DNA from: Oscillospiraceae bacterium
Lineage (GTDB): Bacteria > Bacillota > Clostridia > Oscillospirales > Acutalibacteraceae
DNA length: 64,000 nucleotides
Assembly (NCBI GenBank): GCA_015065805.1
Contig: SVPN01000001.1
Span: forward strand, 1-64,000
Direction: 5' to 3'
Of the stretch, positions 51,075-59,916 are shown piece after piece. The first letter of the stretch is position 1, and every line of letters starts with the position of its first letter. The position numbers were made by a program, and so were the translations under genes. A model generated the notes under the pieces. It ran no database searches, was not told the origin of the DNA, and saw only the letters and a list, made by a program, of their open reading frames with translations.

Positions 51075-51875
51075 TTATTGACCGGAAAGCTCCAATTCTG
51101 CATACAGCATTACGTGATCCGAATGATGATTCTCAAGCAAGCCGTAGGCATCTTCCGCAAGCGAGAATTCCGACGAAAAACAGATGTTATCAATCTTTCT
51201 GTCCCCTTCGGGATGCGTGATAAAGTCCGTTTCGGGATTGTTGATGTAGGTAAGCGGCTTGAGCACCTCAAACTCCCCGTAGGAATCCACGTTGAAATCA
51301 CCGACAAGAATGCAATTCTCCTTGTCTTTTACGGTGTTTGCAACGATTCGGAATTCCGACTGACGGATCGCGTCGCTGGCTATCGTGAGATGCGTATTAT
51401 AAAAATTAACAACCGTACCGTCAACATCGATCGCGGCGTGCGTAAGAAGGCGCCGTTCCACGGTCTTTCCGTTATTCAGCTCGATCTCGTCTGTTTCCGT
51501 TATCGGGTACTTCGAGAGAATCGCCGTGCCGTACGCACCACCCTCACCGTATGTATCCTCATCGCCGTAAAGATCAATGCATTTGAAGTAGGCGTAATAT
51601 TGCATACCGGTGTATTCCTTGAGCAACTCCATCGTATCGGCAAACTTGGAACGAACACAGAATTTATCAACCTCCTGCAGACCCACGATATCCAGATCTT
51701 TGGAAAGAATATCGTCAGCGATCGCTTTAAACTCGTGGTTGACCAATTCTCCGTTTTTGATATTGTAGCTACCGATCCTGAGTGTAAGCGGATCACGCGC
51801 CGAACACCCGGACATACTCATCATCCCCAAACACAAGAGTAATACAGCAAGGACAATCAAACGTGATTTTTTCAT
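51075..51875 (-). CDS. Endonuclease/exonuclease/phosphatase-family lipoprotein
   Basis: A 266-residue exported lipoprotein: signal with lipobox MSGC, then an EEP metal-dependent hydrolase fold. Motifs are LRIGSYNIKNGEL, VGLQEVDKF (glutamate), FYNTHLTIA (histidine), LVGDFNVDSYGEF (aspartate/asparagine) and NHHSDHVMLYA at the end, all catalytic positions present. The substrate (nucleic acid, phospholipid or inositol phosphate) is unknown. ATG 51875 follows AAGGTG. It lies 21 bases after the oxidoreductase gene and is probably co-transcribed. Confidence 0.87.
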   Translation of the reverse strand: MKKSRLIVLAVLLLCLGMMSMSGCSARDPLTLRIGSYNIKNGELVNHEFKAIADDILSKDLDIVGLQEVDKFCVRSKFADTMELLKEYTGMQYYAYFKCIDLYGDEDTYGEGGAYGTAILSKYPITETDEIELNNGKTVERRLLTHAAIDVDGTVVNFYNTHLTIASDAIRQSEFRIVANTVKDKENCILVGDFNVDSYGEFEVLKPLTYINNPETDFITHPEGDRKIDNICFSSEFSLAEDAYGLLENHHSDHVMLYAELELSGQ

Positions 51876-51896
51876 AATGAACACCTTGCCGTTCGA

Positions 51897-52958
51897 TTAC
51901 AGAATAACCTCGTGACCCGTGCGGGCGGATTCATACGCCGCATCTAAGATGCGCATCATCTCAACGCCGTCCTTTGCGGGAGACACGCAGGTCTTGCCCT
52001 CACGGACACAATCGACAAAGTGCGCGATCTCATTGGTAAACAAGCCGTCAAACGAAAGTGCTGTCGGCATACAGAGATTGACGTTTGCCATATAATCGTT
52101 GATATTGGTGAACATCTCGAGTTCGGGATCGATCTTTGCGCCCGCTTTGGTGCCGAACAGCTCAATGGAACCGACATCCTGCTTGAGGTTCAGGCTGAAG
52201 CTCGCTTCCACATTCAGAACCGCGCCGTTGTCAAAGCGGATGATCGCCGATGCCAGATCCTCAACATCGCATTTCAGATCGGGGATCGCGTGGGACGGCG
52301 TGTAGCCCTTCTTATCCTTCACTTCGGGACGGTTATACAGCTTTTGGAAGGTTGCCGCATACACGGAGACAGGCTTCGGATTGCCGAGCAGATACCGCAC
52401 AAGATCGATCACGTGCACACCGAGGTCGATCAGAGGACCGCCGCCCGAATAACGCTTATCGCCGAACCAGCCGCCGGGATTGCCGTTGCGGCGCAGATAG
52501 TTGGCTTTGGCGTAATACAGCTCACCGAAGTGACCGTTATCAATGTAATCCTTCAGGATGGCGGCATCGTTGCCGTAGCGACGGACAAAGCCGATCATCA
52601 GCAGCTTGCCGTTCTTCTCAGCGGCCTCCTGCATTGCAAGGGCTTCTTCCGTGGACATCGCCATCGGCTTCTCACACAGCACGTGCTTGCCCGCATTCAG
52701 CGCGGCAATCGTGCAAGGAGCGTGCGCGGCATTCCAGGTGCAGACGCTGACCGCATCGATCTCGGGAAGGGCAAGCATCTCTTCAGCGCTTGTGAACAGA
52801 CGCTCTACGCCGTAGGTCTTACCCATCGCCTGCAGCTGTTCCTCGTTGATGTCGCAAAACGCATACAGCTCCACATTGGGGTTTGCCTGATAACCGATGA
52901 TGTGCGAGTGCGAAATACTGCCGACACCGATAATACCGACCTTGATTTTATCGCTCAT
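51897..52958 (-). CDS. Gfo/Idh/MocA-family oxidoreductase
   Basis: A 353-residue NAD(P)-dependent sugar or inositol dehydrogenase family protein. The Rossmann motif is VGIIGVGSISHSHIIGY, the catalytic lysine is in CEKPMAMS (near 95), and GGPLIDLGVHVIDLVRYL holds the conserved aspartate and histidine. ATG 52958 has AAGGAGGT upstream; the longer reading crosses the promoter. The substrate cannot be named. The EEP lipoprotein gene follows. Confidence 0.9.
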   Translation of the reverse strand: MSDKIKVGIIGVGSISHSHIIGYQANPNVELYAFCDINEEQLQAMGKTYGVERLFTSAEEMLALPEIDAVSVCTWNAAHAPCTIAALNAGKHVLCEKPMAMSTEEALAMQEAAEKNGKLLMIGFVRRYGNDAAILKDYIDNGHFGELYYAKANYLRRNGNPGGWFGDKRYSGGGPLIDLGVHVIDLVRYLLGNPKPVSVYAATFQKLYNRPEVKDKKGYTPSHAIPDLKCDVEDLASAIIRFDNGAVLNVEASFSLNLKQDVGSIELFGTKAGAKIDPELEMFTNINDYMANVNLCMPTALSFDGLFTNEIAHFVDCVREGKTCVSPAKDGVEMMRILDAAYESARTGHEVIL

Positions 52959-52996
52959 AACAATTGACCTCCTTAAAAGGAAATGATTACAAATGC

Positions 52997-53025
52997 AGTC
53001 TATCACGAAACATACCAAAAGTCAA
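52997..53025 (-). promoter_or_regulatory. Promoter of the oxidoreductase gene
   Basis: TTGACT (53020-53025), 17 bases, TAGACT (52997-53002). Confidence 0.65.
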
Positions 53026-53097
53026 CGCGATAAAAGCCGCATTAAAAAATTTGTAAGAAAAACGCAAAAAAGGCTTTTCTTTTTCATCGTTTCGCCA

Positions 53098-53103
53098 TAT
53101 AAT
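53098..53103 (+). promoter_or_regulatory. -10 of the murC promoter
   Basis: TATAAT 38 bases before murC; the -35 is weak. Confidence 0.5.
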
Positions 53104-53140
53104 ATTAGGAAGATCATTACATATTTAGGAGGCAACAACT

Positions 53141-54502
53141 ATGGCATCCTCTTTGGATAACATCCGCCGCGTGCATTTCGTCGGTATCGGCGGTTCGGGT
53201 ATGAGCCCGCTTGCCGAAATTCTGCACGAGCTCGGCTTTTCCATCAGCGGCTCCGACTGGGGCGAATCGGACAACATTCACCGTTTAGCGGGGCTCGGCA
53301 TTCCGATTTTTAAAGGACATTTTGCCGAAAATGTGGGTGACAGTGAGCTGGTAGTTTACACCTCCGCTGTCAGCGGCGACAATCCCGAGCTGGTTGCCGC
53401 CAAGGAACGCGGTATCCCGACGATCGAGCGCGGTATGCTTCTGGGAGAGATCTCCCGCCGCTACGGCAAAACCGTTGCGGTCGCAGGCACCCACGGCAAA
53501 ACCACCACCTCCTCGATGCTGTCACACACGCTTCTCAAGGCAGATATCGACCCGTCTGTTTTCATCGGCGGACGTCTGCCGCTGATCGGTGCAAACGGCC
53601 GCGCGGGTAAATCGGATATTATGGTCTGCGAAGCGTGCGAATTTCAGGACCATTACCTGTCAATGCGTCCTGCCATCGGCATCATCCTGAACGTTGATGC
53701 CGATCACCTGGAATACTTCGGTTCTCTTGAAGGCGTGATCGCTTCGTTCAACAAATTCTCACATCTGTGTGACACGCTCATCATCAATGCCGATGATGAA
53801 AACACGCGCAAAGCAGTTGACGGGATCGACAAGACGATCATCACCTGCGGACTGACGGACGGCTGTGAGTGGCAGGCGAAACATATTGTCTTCACCGAAT
53901 CCTACGGCTCTTACGATTGCTGGCACAACGGCGCATTCTTTGCGCACATCACGCTGGGCGTACCCGGCGAGCACAATGTCCTCAACTCCCTGACGGCAGT
54001 TGCGGCGGCGGTGCTGTGCGGTGCAACTGCCGAGCAGATCGCAAACGGTATTGCCGATTTCCACGGCGCAGGGAGACGCTTTGAATTTCTGGGCACCTTC
54101 GCAGGTGTCACGGTCGCCGACGATTATGCCCACCACCCCACCGAGATCACCGCTACCCTCACTGCCGCCAAGGCGATGGGCTACAAGCGGGTGTGGGCGA
54201 TCTTCCAGCCCTTCACCTTCTCGCGTACCGCCCGCCATTTAGACGATTTTGCCAAGGCACTGTCTCTTGCCGATACGGCGGTTGTCAGCGATATTATGGG
54301 CTCGAGAGAGCACAACACCTGGAATGTGCATTCCGATCAGATCACGGCCAAAATGGAAAACGGCGTGTACATTCCCGCCTTCCCCGAGATCACAGACTAT
54401 ATTCTGCAAAATGTGCAGGAGGGTGATCTTGTCGTGACAATGGGCGGCGGAAACGTGTATTATTGCGCGCGTATGATCGTTGAAAAGCTGAAAGAAGTAT
54501 AA
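53141..54502 (+). CDS. murC: UDP-N-acetylmuramate-L-alanine ligase
   Basis: A Mur ligase of 453 residues adding the first amino acid of the peptidoglycan stem. It opens with VHFVGIGGSGMSPLAEIL (UDP-binding Rossmann), then VAGTHGKTTTSSMLSH (ATP loop, near 110-120), IGIILNVDADHLEYF, and DDYAHHPTEITATL. All invariant positions look intact. AGGAGG precedes ATG. A UraA-type permease gene follows 25 bases later on the same strand. Confidence 0.97.
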   Translation: MASSLDNIRRVHFVGIGGSGMSPLAEILHELGFSISGSDWGESDNIHRLAGLGIPIFKGHFAENVGDSELVVYTSAVSGDNPELVAAKERGIPTIERGMLLGEISRRYGKTVAVAGTHGKTTTSSMLSHTLLKADIDPSVFIGGRLPLIGANGRAGKSDIMVCEACEFQDHYLSMRPAIGIILNVDADHLEYFGSLEGVIASFNKFSHLCDTLIINADDENTRKAVDGIDKTIITCGLTDGCEWQAKHIVFTESYGSYDCWHNGAFFAHITLGVPGEHNVLNSLTAVAAAVLCGATAEQIANGIADFHGAGRRFEFLGTFAGVTVADDYAHHPTEITATLTAAKAMGYKRVWAIFQPFTFSRTARHLDDFAKALSLADTAVVSDIMGSREHNTWNVHSDQITAKMENGVYIPAFPEITDYILQNVQEGDLVVTMGGGNVYYCARMIVEKLKEV

Positions 54503-54527
54503 TATTATCCTGAGGAGGTTTATCACA

Positions 54528-55985
54528 ATGGATCACAAAGACACAAACGGCATCTACGATGCCAGAACACTCGGCATCCCGAAAATGCTTGTCCTCGGCG
54601 CACAGCATATGTTCGCGATGTTCGGCGCAACGGTGCTTGTCCCCCTGCTGACGGGACTGGATGTTGCCACGACGCTTTTGTGCGCGGGTCTCGGAACACT
54701 GCTTTTCCACCTGATCACGGGCGGAAAGATCCCCGCCTTCCTCGGCTCGTCGTTCGCCTTCCTGGGCGGATATGCGGCGATCACGGGACTTGCGGGAAAA
54801 GAAGGCTATGAAACCATGACCGCCGCACAGCTTCTTCCCTACGCCTGCCTCGGCGTGGCGTGTGCAGGCTTGCTGTATCTGGTACTGGCAGGCATTATCA
54901 AGCTTGTCGGCGTCAACAAGGTGATGAAATTCTTCCCGCCCGTTGTGACGGGTCCGATCATCATCGCGATCGGTCTCGGGCTTGCAGGCTCTGCAGTCAA
55001 CAACTGTCAGACCAACTGGTTGATCGCCTTTCTTGCTCTTGTGATCATCATCGTATTCAATGTCTGGGGCAAGGGGATGTTCAAAATCATTCCCATTCTG
55101 CTGGGTGTACTCGGTTCCTGTGCTGTGGCAACCGTACTCGCTCTTATCTGGGGCGAAACGATCACGGTTGTTGCCTCAGAAGCCACCCGCCAGATCACGC
55201 TGACGGACGGCACTGTCGCAACGGTTGTGGATCAGACCTTCAAGGAGGTCATCGCTTTGGGCGGCAACCCCGCCTTCCAGCTGTTTGATGTCACCGCACT
55301 GGAAAATCTCAAGAATGCGGCGTGGATCGGCTTCCCCATCGGCTGGGATCGCACCGTGTTCGGCGGTATCGAGTGGTCGAACGGCTCGCTGATCCTGTCG
55401 TCGATCATCGCCATTATGCCTATTGCACTTGCCACTATGATGGAGCATATCGGCGATATCTGCGCCATCAGCTCCACCTGCAACAAACAATTTGTGAAAG
55501 ACCCCGGTCTTCACAGAACTTTGATCGGCGACGGTCTTGCCACCTCGTTTGCCTCGCTGTTCGGCGGCCCTGCCAACACTACCTACGGCGAAAACACGGG
55601 TGTGCTCGCGCTCTCAAAGGTATACGATCCCCGCGTCATACGCATTGCGGCGATCTTTGCCACCGTGCTCAGCTTCTGCCCGAAGTTTGCCGCACTCATT
55701 CATCTGATCCCAACGGCAGTCATCGGCGGCATCTCCTTTGTGCTGTACGGTATGATCTCGGCAGTCGGTGTGCGTAATGTTGTGGAAAACAAGGTTGATT
55801 TCTCCAAGAGCCGCAACCTGATCGTCGCGGCGGTCATTCTTGTGTGCGCACTGGGTCTGACAGGCGGTATCACCTTCTCGGTGTTCGGCGTCGGCATCAC
55901 GCTGTCCGCACTGGCGGTCGCTTCGCTTGCAGGCATTATCCTCAACGCCATCCTCCCTGAAAAGGACGAGGTAAAAATCGAGTAA
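54528..55985 (+). CDS. Uracil/xanthine permease
   Basis: A 485-residue nucleobase-cation symporter-2 (UraA) transporter with about 12-14 hydrophobic segments. Family landmarks are MLVLGAQHMFAMFGATVLVP at the start, SSFAFLGGYAAI, ATMMEHIGDICAIS (the glutamate/histidine substrate site) and GGPANTTYGENTGVLAL. It likely imports uracil or a purine base and fits the nucleoside-degradation theme of the neighbouring operon. GAGGAGG precedes ATG. It is followed by a strong bidirectional terminator. Confidence 0.92.
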   Translation: MDHKDTNGIYDARTLGIPKMLVLGAQHMFAMFGATVLVPLLTGLDVATTLLCAGLGTLLFHLITGGKIPAFLGSSFAFLGGYAAITGLAGKEGYETMTAAQLLPYACLGVACAGLLYLVLAGIIKLVGVNKVMKFFPPVVTGPIIIAIGLGLAGSAVNNCQTNWLIAFLALVIIIVFNVWGKGMFKIIPILLGVLGSCAVATVLALIWGETITVVASEATRQITLTDGTVATVVDQTFKEVIALGGNPAFQLFDVTALENLKNAAWIGFPIGWDRTVFGGIEWSNGSLILSSIIAIMPIALATMMEHIGDICAISSTCNKQFVKDPGLHRTLIGDGLATSFASLFGGPANTTYGENTGVLALSKVYDPRVIRIAAIFATVLSFCPKFAALIHLIPTAVIGGISFVLYGMISAVGVRNVVENKVDFSKSRNLIVAAVILVCALGLTGGITFSVFGVGITLSALAVASLAGIILNAILPEKDEVKIE

Positions 55986-55993
55986 CATTCACA

Positions 55994-56028
55994 AAAACGC
56001 CCCTCTTGACGACCAAGAGGGGCGTTTT
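55994..56028. terminator. Bidirectional terminator between permease and tcdA
   Basis: A 15-bp perfect stem (55994-56008 with 56014-56028) ending in A and T runs. Confidence 0.9.
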
Positions 56029-56039
56029 GCTGTCTGTAT

Positions 56040-56732
56040 TTACCCTTTTATCAGATCCTTGATCACCTCACCTGCCAGCACAAGTCCCGCCGCAGACGGA
56101 ACAAACGAAATACTGGCAGGCAGACGGCGACCGCCCTCGGGCGGCACGACGGGCTCTTCCTTGGAATAGACCACCTTACAGGAGGTGATCCCGCGCAGCT
56201 TCAATTCACGACGCATCACACGTGCAAGCGGACAGACCGAGGTCTTGGTGATATCCGCGACCTCAAAACGCGTAGGATCCAGCTTGTTCCCCGCTCCCAT
56301 ACAGCTGATAACGGGAATCCCCAGTGCCTTGGCGCGCACGATCAGCTCCGTTTTGGCGGGAACGTGATCGACCGCATCGACAATATAGGAAAATAACGAC
56401 AGATCGATCTCATCTGCCGTTTCGGGCGTATAAAACAGCGCCTTTGTCTGCACCTCACAGGCGGGATGGATGTCCTTCACGCGCTCGGCGGCAACCTCCA
56501 CCTTGAGCCGTCCGACTGTCGAATGCAGGGCGATAAGCTGGCGGTTGATGTTTGTGACACTCACCGTATCGTTATCCACCAGCAACAGCTTCCCCACTCC
56601 CGCACGGGCAAGCGCCTCCACGACATAAGAGCCGACACCGCCGACGCCGAACACGGCTACCGAAGCGTTTTGAAGAGTTGTCACCGCCTCTTCACCGATC
56701 AGCATCGCAGTGCGTTCAAATTGTTGTGTCAT
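56040..56732 (-). CDS. tcdA: tRNA threonylcarbamoyladenosine dehydratase (TcdA/CsdL)
   Basis: A 230-residue E1-like enzyme that cyclises the t6A modification of tRNA. The ATP-binding motif is VFGVGGVGSYVVEALARAG (near 29-47), followed by NINRQLIAL (arginine finger) and DAVDHVPAKTELI. CKVVYSKE and PVVPP near the end fit the TcdA subgroup rather than ThiF or MoeB. Its start overlaps the stop of the ttcA-like gene (ATGA at 56729-56732), giving a coupled pair of tRNA modification genes. Confidence 0.92.
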   Translation of the reverse strand: MTQQFERTAMLIGEEAVTTLQNASVAVFGVGGVGSYVVEALARAGVGKLLLVDNDTVSVTNINRQLIALHSTVGRLKVEVAAERVKDIHPACEVQTKALFYTPETADEIDLSLFSYIVDAVDHVPAKTELIVRAKALGIPVISCMGAGNKLDPTRFEVADITKTSVCPLARVMRRELKLRGITSCKVVYSKEEPVVPPEGGRRLPASISFVPSAAGLVLAGEVIKDLIKG

Positions 56733-57562
56733 AGTGTTTCATCCTTATCATAATGTTTCGTAAACGGGATGGGCGGTTTGCCGTCGCTGAGGCGGTAAGC
56801 GGGCAACATACCGACATTGACATTGTGCAAACTGCGGAAAAGCTGTGCATCCGCCTGCGGATGCTGTTGCTTGATATACACCAGAAGCTCCTTGGTTTCC
56901 TGCCGTTTAGAGCCGCCGCAACCCGCATCGGACAACGGACAGCCGCTGTGCAAAAAGGTGAGCGCACTGTTGATCTTCCACAGCTGAATATCGCGCTCCG
57001 CAACCGCATACAGCGGACGGATAAGCTCCATCCCCTCATAATTCTCCGCTTTCACCTTGGGCATCATCGTTTTGATTTCCGCACCGTACAGCATACTCAT
57101 CAGCGCTGTTTCCACCACATCATCGCGATGGTGTCCGAGCGCGATCTTGTTGCATCCGTGCTGCTGAGCCAGCTTATACAGCCAGCCGCGACGCATTCTG
57201 GCACACAGGTAGCAAGGAGAGCCGTCGGTCTGCTCCTCCACCACACGAAACAGCTCAACATTCTCGATCACAAGCGGGAGTTCGAGCGCTTCGCCGAGTG
57301 CTTCCAGCTGAGCGCGATCCTGCGCGGAATAACCGGGATCCATACACAAAAACACCAGTTCAAAGGGGTATTCGCTGTGGCGTTGGAGCTGCTGCATACA
57401 TTTCGCGAGCAGAAAGGAATCCTTGCCTCCCGAAATGCACACCGCCACACGGTCATTCGGACGGAGCAGTTCGTATTCCTTGAGAGCACCGACAAACGGT
57501 TGCCAGATGCTTTTGCGGTAGGTCTTGAAGATGGTTCGCTCGATGCGTTGACACTCCGTCAC
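56729..57562 (-). CDS. TtcA-like tRNA thiolation PP-loop ATPase
   Basis: A PP-loop protein of 277 residues. The motif CISGGKDSFLLAKCMQQL (near 46-50 for SGGKDS) activates a tRNA base; CYLCARMRRG supplies the CxxC cysteines and ALGHHRDDVVETALMSMLY is the later conserved block. This matches the TtcA/TtuA family that makes 2-thiocytidine or 2-thiouridine in tRNA. The start is GTG 57562 with AAGGGAGG upstream; the longer frame runs over the promoter. tcdA is coupled behind it. Confidence 0.88.
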   Translation of the reverse strand: MTECQRIERTIFKTYRKSIWQPFVGALKEYELLRPNDRVAVCISGGKDSFLLAKCMQQLQRHSEYPFELVFLCMDPGYSAQDRAQLEALGEALELPLVIENVELFRVVEEQTDGSPCYLCARMRRGWLYKLAQQHGCNKIALGHHRDDVVETALMSMLYGAEIKTMMPKVKAENYEGMELIRPLYAVAERDIQLWKINSALTFLHSGCPLSDAGCGGSKRQETKELLVYIKQQHPQADAQLFRSLHNVNVGMLPAYRLSDGKPPIPFTKHYDKDETL

Positions 57563-57591
57563 GGTGGTCCCTCCCTTATCAGAATAAAACC

Positions 57592-57620
57592 AGTATAGCA
57601 TAATTTTAAGTTGAGCACAA
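57592..57620 (-). promoter_or_regulatory. Promoter of the ttcA-tcdA pair
   Basis: TTGTGC (57615-57620), 17 bases, TATACT (57592-57597). Confidence 0.65.
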
Positions 57621-57635
57621 TACCGTAATTCGTAT

Positions 57636-57664
57636 TTGCTATACAGTAAAAACTGTGCTATACT
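57636..57664 (+). promoter_or_regulatory. deoC operon promoter with operator-like repeats
   Basis: TTGCTA (57636-57641), 17 bases, TATACT (57659-57664). The spacer holds the palindrome ACAGT-AAAA-ACTGT (57643-57656) and related TATACTGTG, TATATACAG sequence follows. Confidence 0.7.
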
Positions 57665-57697
57665 GTGTATATACAGACTGAAAAGGAGACGATATCT

Positions 57698-58348
57698 ATG
57701 GACCGCTCGTATATCTTCGCTCACGTTGACCACACCCTCCTCAAGCCCACAGCAACCCTGTCGCAGATTTTTGCGCTGTGCGAGGAAGCGGTTACCTATC
57801 AGACGGCAAGCGTCTGCATCCCTCCGCGCTTTCTCAAGGCGGTAAAAGAGCGTTTCGGTGATGCGCTGACGCTGTGCACGGTGATCGGATTTCCGCTTGG
57901 ATATCAGACAACTGCCGTCAAGGTGGCGGAAACACGCGATGCCGTGGAAAACGGCGCCGATGAGATCGATATGGTGATCGCACTCGGCGATGTGAAGGAC
58001 GGCAATTTTGATGCCGTTACAAGCGAGATCAAAGCCGTCAAAGAGGCGTGCGGCGGCAAGCTGCTCAAGGTCATCATCGAAACCTGTTATTTAACCGAGG
58101 ATGAAAAAATCACCCTTTGTCACTGTGTCAGCGACTCAGGCGCGGATTTCATCAAAACCTCCACGGGCTTCGGCACAAACGGTGCGACCCTTGACGATAT
58201 TGCTCTGTTCAAAGCACACATTGCAGACGGCGTCAAGATCAAAGCGGCAGGTGGCATCCGCACCAAAGAGGATATGATCTCGTATCTTCAGGCAGGATGT
58301 GACCGCATCGGCACTTCGGGTGCTGTTGCCGCACTGGGTGGTGAATAA
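57698..58348 (+). CDS. deoC: Deoxyribose-phosphate aldolase
   Basis: Splits deoxyribose 5-phosphate into acetaldehyde and glyceraldehyde 3-phosphate. 216 residues, class I aldolase TIM barrel. Motifs are FAHVDHTLLKPTAT, VIGFPLGYQTTAVK, EIDMVIALGDVKDG (aspartate), LKVIIETCYL (Schiff-base neighbourhood) and FIKTSTGFG (catalytic lysine near 150). AAAGGAG precedes ATG 57698. It is first of four nucleoside catabolism genes. Confidence 0.96.
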   Translation: MDRSYIFAHVDHTLLKPTATLSQIFALCEEAVTYQTASVCIPPRFLKAVKERFGDALTLCTVIGFPLGYQTTAVKVAETRDAVENGADEIDMVIALGDVKDGNFDAVTSEIKAVKEACGGKLLKVIIETCYLTEDEKITLCHCVSDSGADFIKTSTGFGTNGATLDDIALFKAHIADGVKIKAAGGIRTKEDMISYLQAGCDRIGTSGAVAALGGE

Positions 58349-58351
58349 GCT

Positions 58352-59521
58352 ATGAAACGGATATTCTGGATCGTTGCGGACAGCTTCGGCATCGGCAATG
58401 CCCCTGACGCGGCTGTGTTCGGTGACGAGGGCGCCAATACCCTTCGTTCGTGTCAGCAAAGCGGTAAGCTCCGCCTGCCCGTGATGCGCACAATGGGCCT
58501 TTTCAACATTGACGGCGTGACGGGTGAACTCCCCGTAGAGCGACCGACCGCGTGCTTTGGCAGATTGCAGGAAGCCTCCGCGGGAAAGGACACGACTGTC
58601 GGGCACTGGGAGCTTTGCGGACTGACAAGTCACGCGCCCTTGCCCACCTATCCGAACGGTTTTCCCGAGGACATTCTTGCGAAGCTGAAAGCCGCCTTCG
58701 GCAGAGATATTCTGTGCAACAAGCCCTATTCGGGCACAGCGGTGATCGCCGATTACGGCGAGGAGCATCTCAAAAGCGGTGCGTTGATCGTCTATACCTC
58801 TGCGGACAGTGTCCTGCAGATCGCGGCGCACGAGGAGCTTGTACCGCTTGATGAGCTGTACCGCTGTTGCGAAGCGGCACGTAGCATTATGCAGGGTGAG
58901 CACGGTGTCGGCCGCGTCATTGCGCGTCCCTTCATCGGCAACGCAACCGACGGTTTCACCCGCACGGCGAACCGACACGATTATTCGCTTGTTCCGCCGC
59001 AGGATACGGTGCTTGACTGCATCCGTGCAACGGGTAAAGAGGTCATCGGTGTCGGCAAAATATACGATATTTTCGCAGGCAAGGGGATTTCCCGCACCGT
59101 CCGCACCCAAAACAACGCCGACGGCATCAAGCAGACGCTTTGCCTGATGAAGGAAGACTTTGAGGGTCTTTGCTTTGTGAATTTGGTGGATTTTGATATG
59201 GTGTACGGTCATCGCCGCAATGTAGCGGGCTATGTGAACGCTCTCAACGAGCTGGACGACGCCTTGCTCGACATGCTCGGTGCGATGCGCAAGGACGATG
59301 TGCTGATCCTCACTGCCGATCACGGCTGTGATCCCGCATTCAAGGGTACCGATCACACGCGTGAATGTGTGCCGTTGCTGATCTCCTCGCCAATGCTTCA
59401 CAGAGGGGTCAATTTAGGCACGCGGGATACGTTTGCCGATCTCGGGGCAACCGTTGCCGAATGGCTCGGCGCTCTCCCGCCGAATGACGGCACAAGTTTT
59501 GCAAAGGAGCTGATCCTGTGA
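58352..59521 (+). CDS. deoB: Phosphopentomutase
   Basis: Interconverts (deoxy)ribose 1-phosphate and 5-phosphate, linking the phosphorylases to DeoC. 389 residues of the alkaline-phosphatase superfamily: metal aspartate in FWIVADSFGIGNAPDA (near 10), GKDTTVGHWELCG with the acceptor threonine, and TADHGCDPAFKGTDHTREC near 315-330 supplying the second metal site. It starts 3 bases after deoC and overlaps cdd. Confidence 0.97.
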   Translation: MKRIFWIVADSFGIGNAPDAAVFGDEGANTLRSCQQSGKLRLPVMRTMGLFNIDGVTGELPVERPTACFGRLQEASAGKDTTVGHWELCGLTSHAPLPTYPNGFPEDILAKLKAAFGRDILCNKPYSGTAVIADYGEEHLKSGALIVYTSADSVLQIAAHEELVPLDELYRCCEAARSIMQGEHGVGRVIARPFIGNATDGFTRTANRHDYSLVPPQDTVLDCIRATGKEVIGVGKIYDIFAGKGISRTVRTQNNADGIKQTLCLMKEDFEGLCFVNLVDFDMVYGHRRNVAGYVNALNELDDALLDMLGAMRKDDVLILTADHGCDPAFKGTDHTRECVPLLISSPMLHRGVNLGTRDTFADLGATVAEWLGALPPNDGTSFAKELIL

Positions 59522-59913
59522 ACGAGTACCAAAAGCTGATCGATGCCGCCGCGGCCGCAAGGCAAAAAGCGTATACTCCGTATTCTCAATTTGCCGTCGG
59601 TGCGGCGCTGCTCGGCGGAGACGGCGTAATTTACACGGGATGCAACGTTGAAAATGCGTCGTACGGTCTAACCTGCTGTGCCGAACGCACTGCGCTTTTC
59701 AAAGCCGTATCCGCGGGAACACGGCATTTTCTGGCGCTTGCCGTTGTAGGCGGTGATGTCGGCGAAGGCATCGGCACGCCCTGCCTGCCGTGCGGTATCT
59801 GCCGACAGGCGCTTTCCGAATTCTGCGATGACGATTTGCCGATCATAGCGGGAAACGGCGAGATGACCACGCTCGGCGAACTGTTCCCCAATGCCTTCCG
59901 ATTGGAGAGATGA
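59518..59913 (+). CDS. cdd: Cytidine deaminase
   Basis: Converts (deoxy)cytidine to (deoxy)uridine. The 131 residues match the small tetrameric form. The zinc site is CNVENASYGLTCCAERTA (catalytic glutamate of CAE) with PCLPCGICRQALSEF. The start is GTG 59518, overlapping the deoB stop (GTGA), with AAAGGAG upstream. Its product is the substrate of the phosphorylase encoded next. Confidence 0.96.
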   Translation: MNEYQKLIDAAAAARQKAYTPYSQFAVGAALLGGDGVIYTGCNVENASYGLTCCAERTALFKAVSAGTRHFLALAVVGGDVGEGIGTPCLPCGICRQALSEFCDDDLPIIAGNGEMTTLGELFPNAFRLER

Positions 59914-59916
59914 GCA

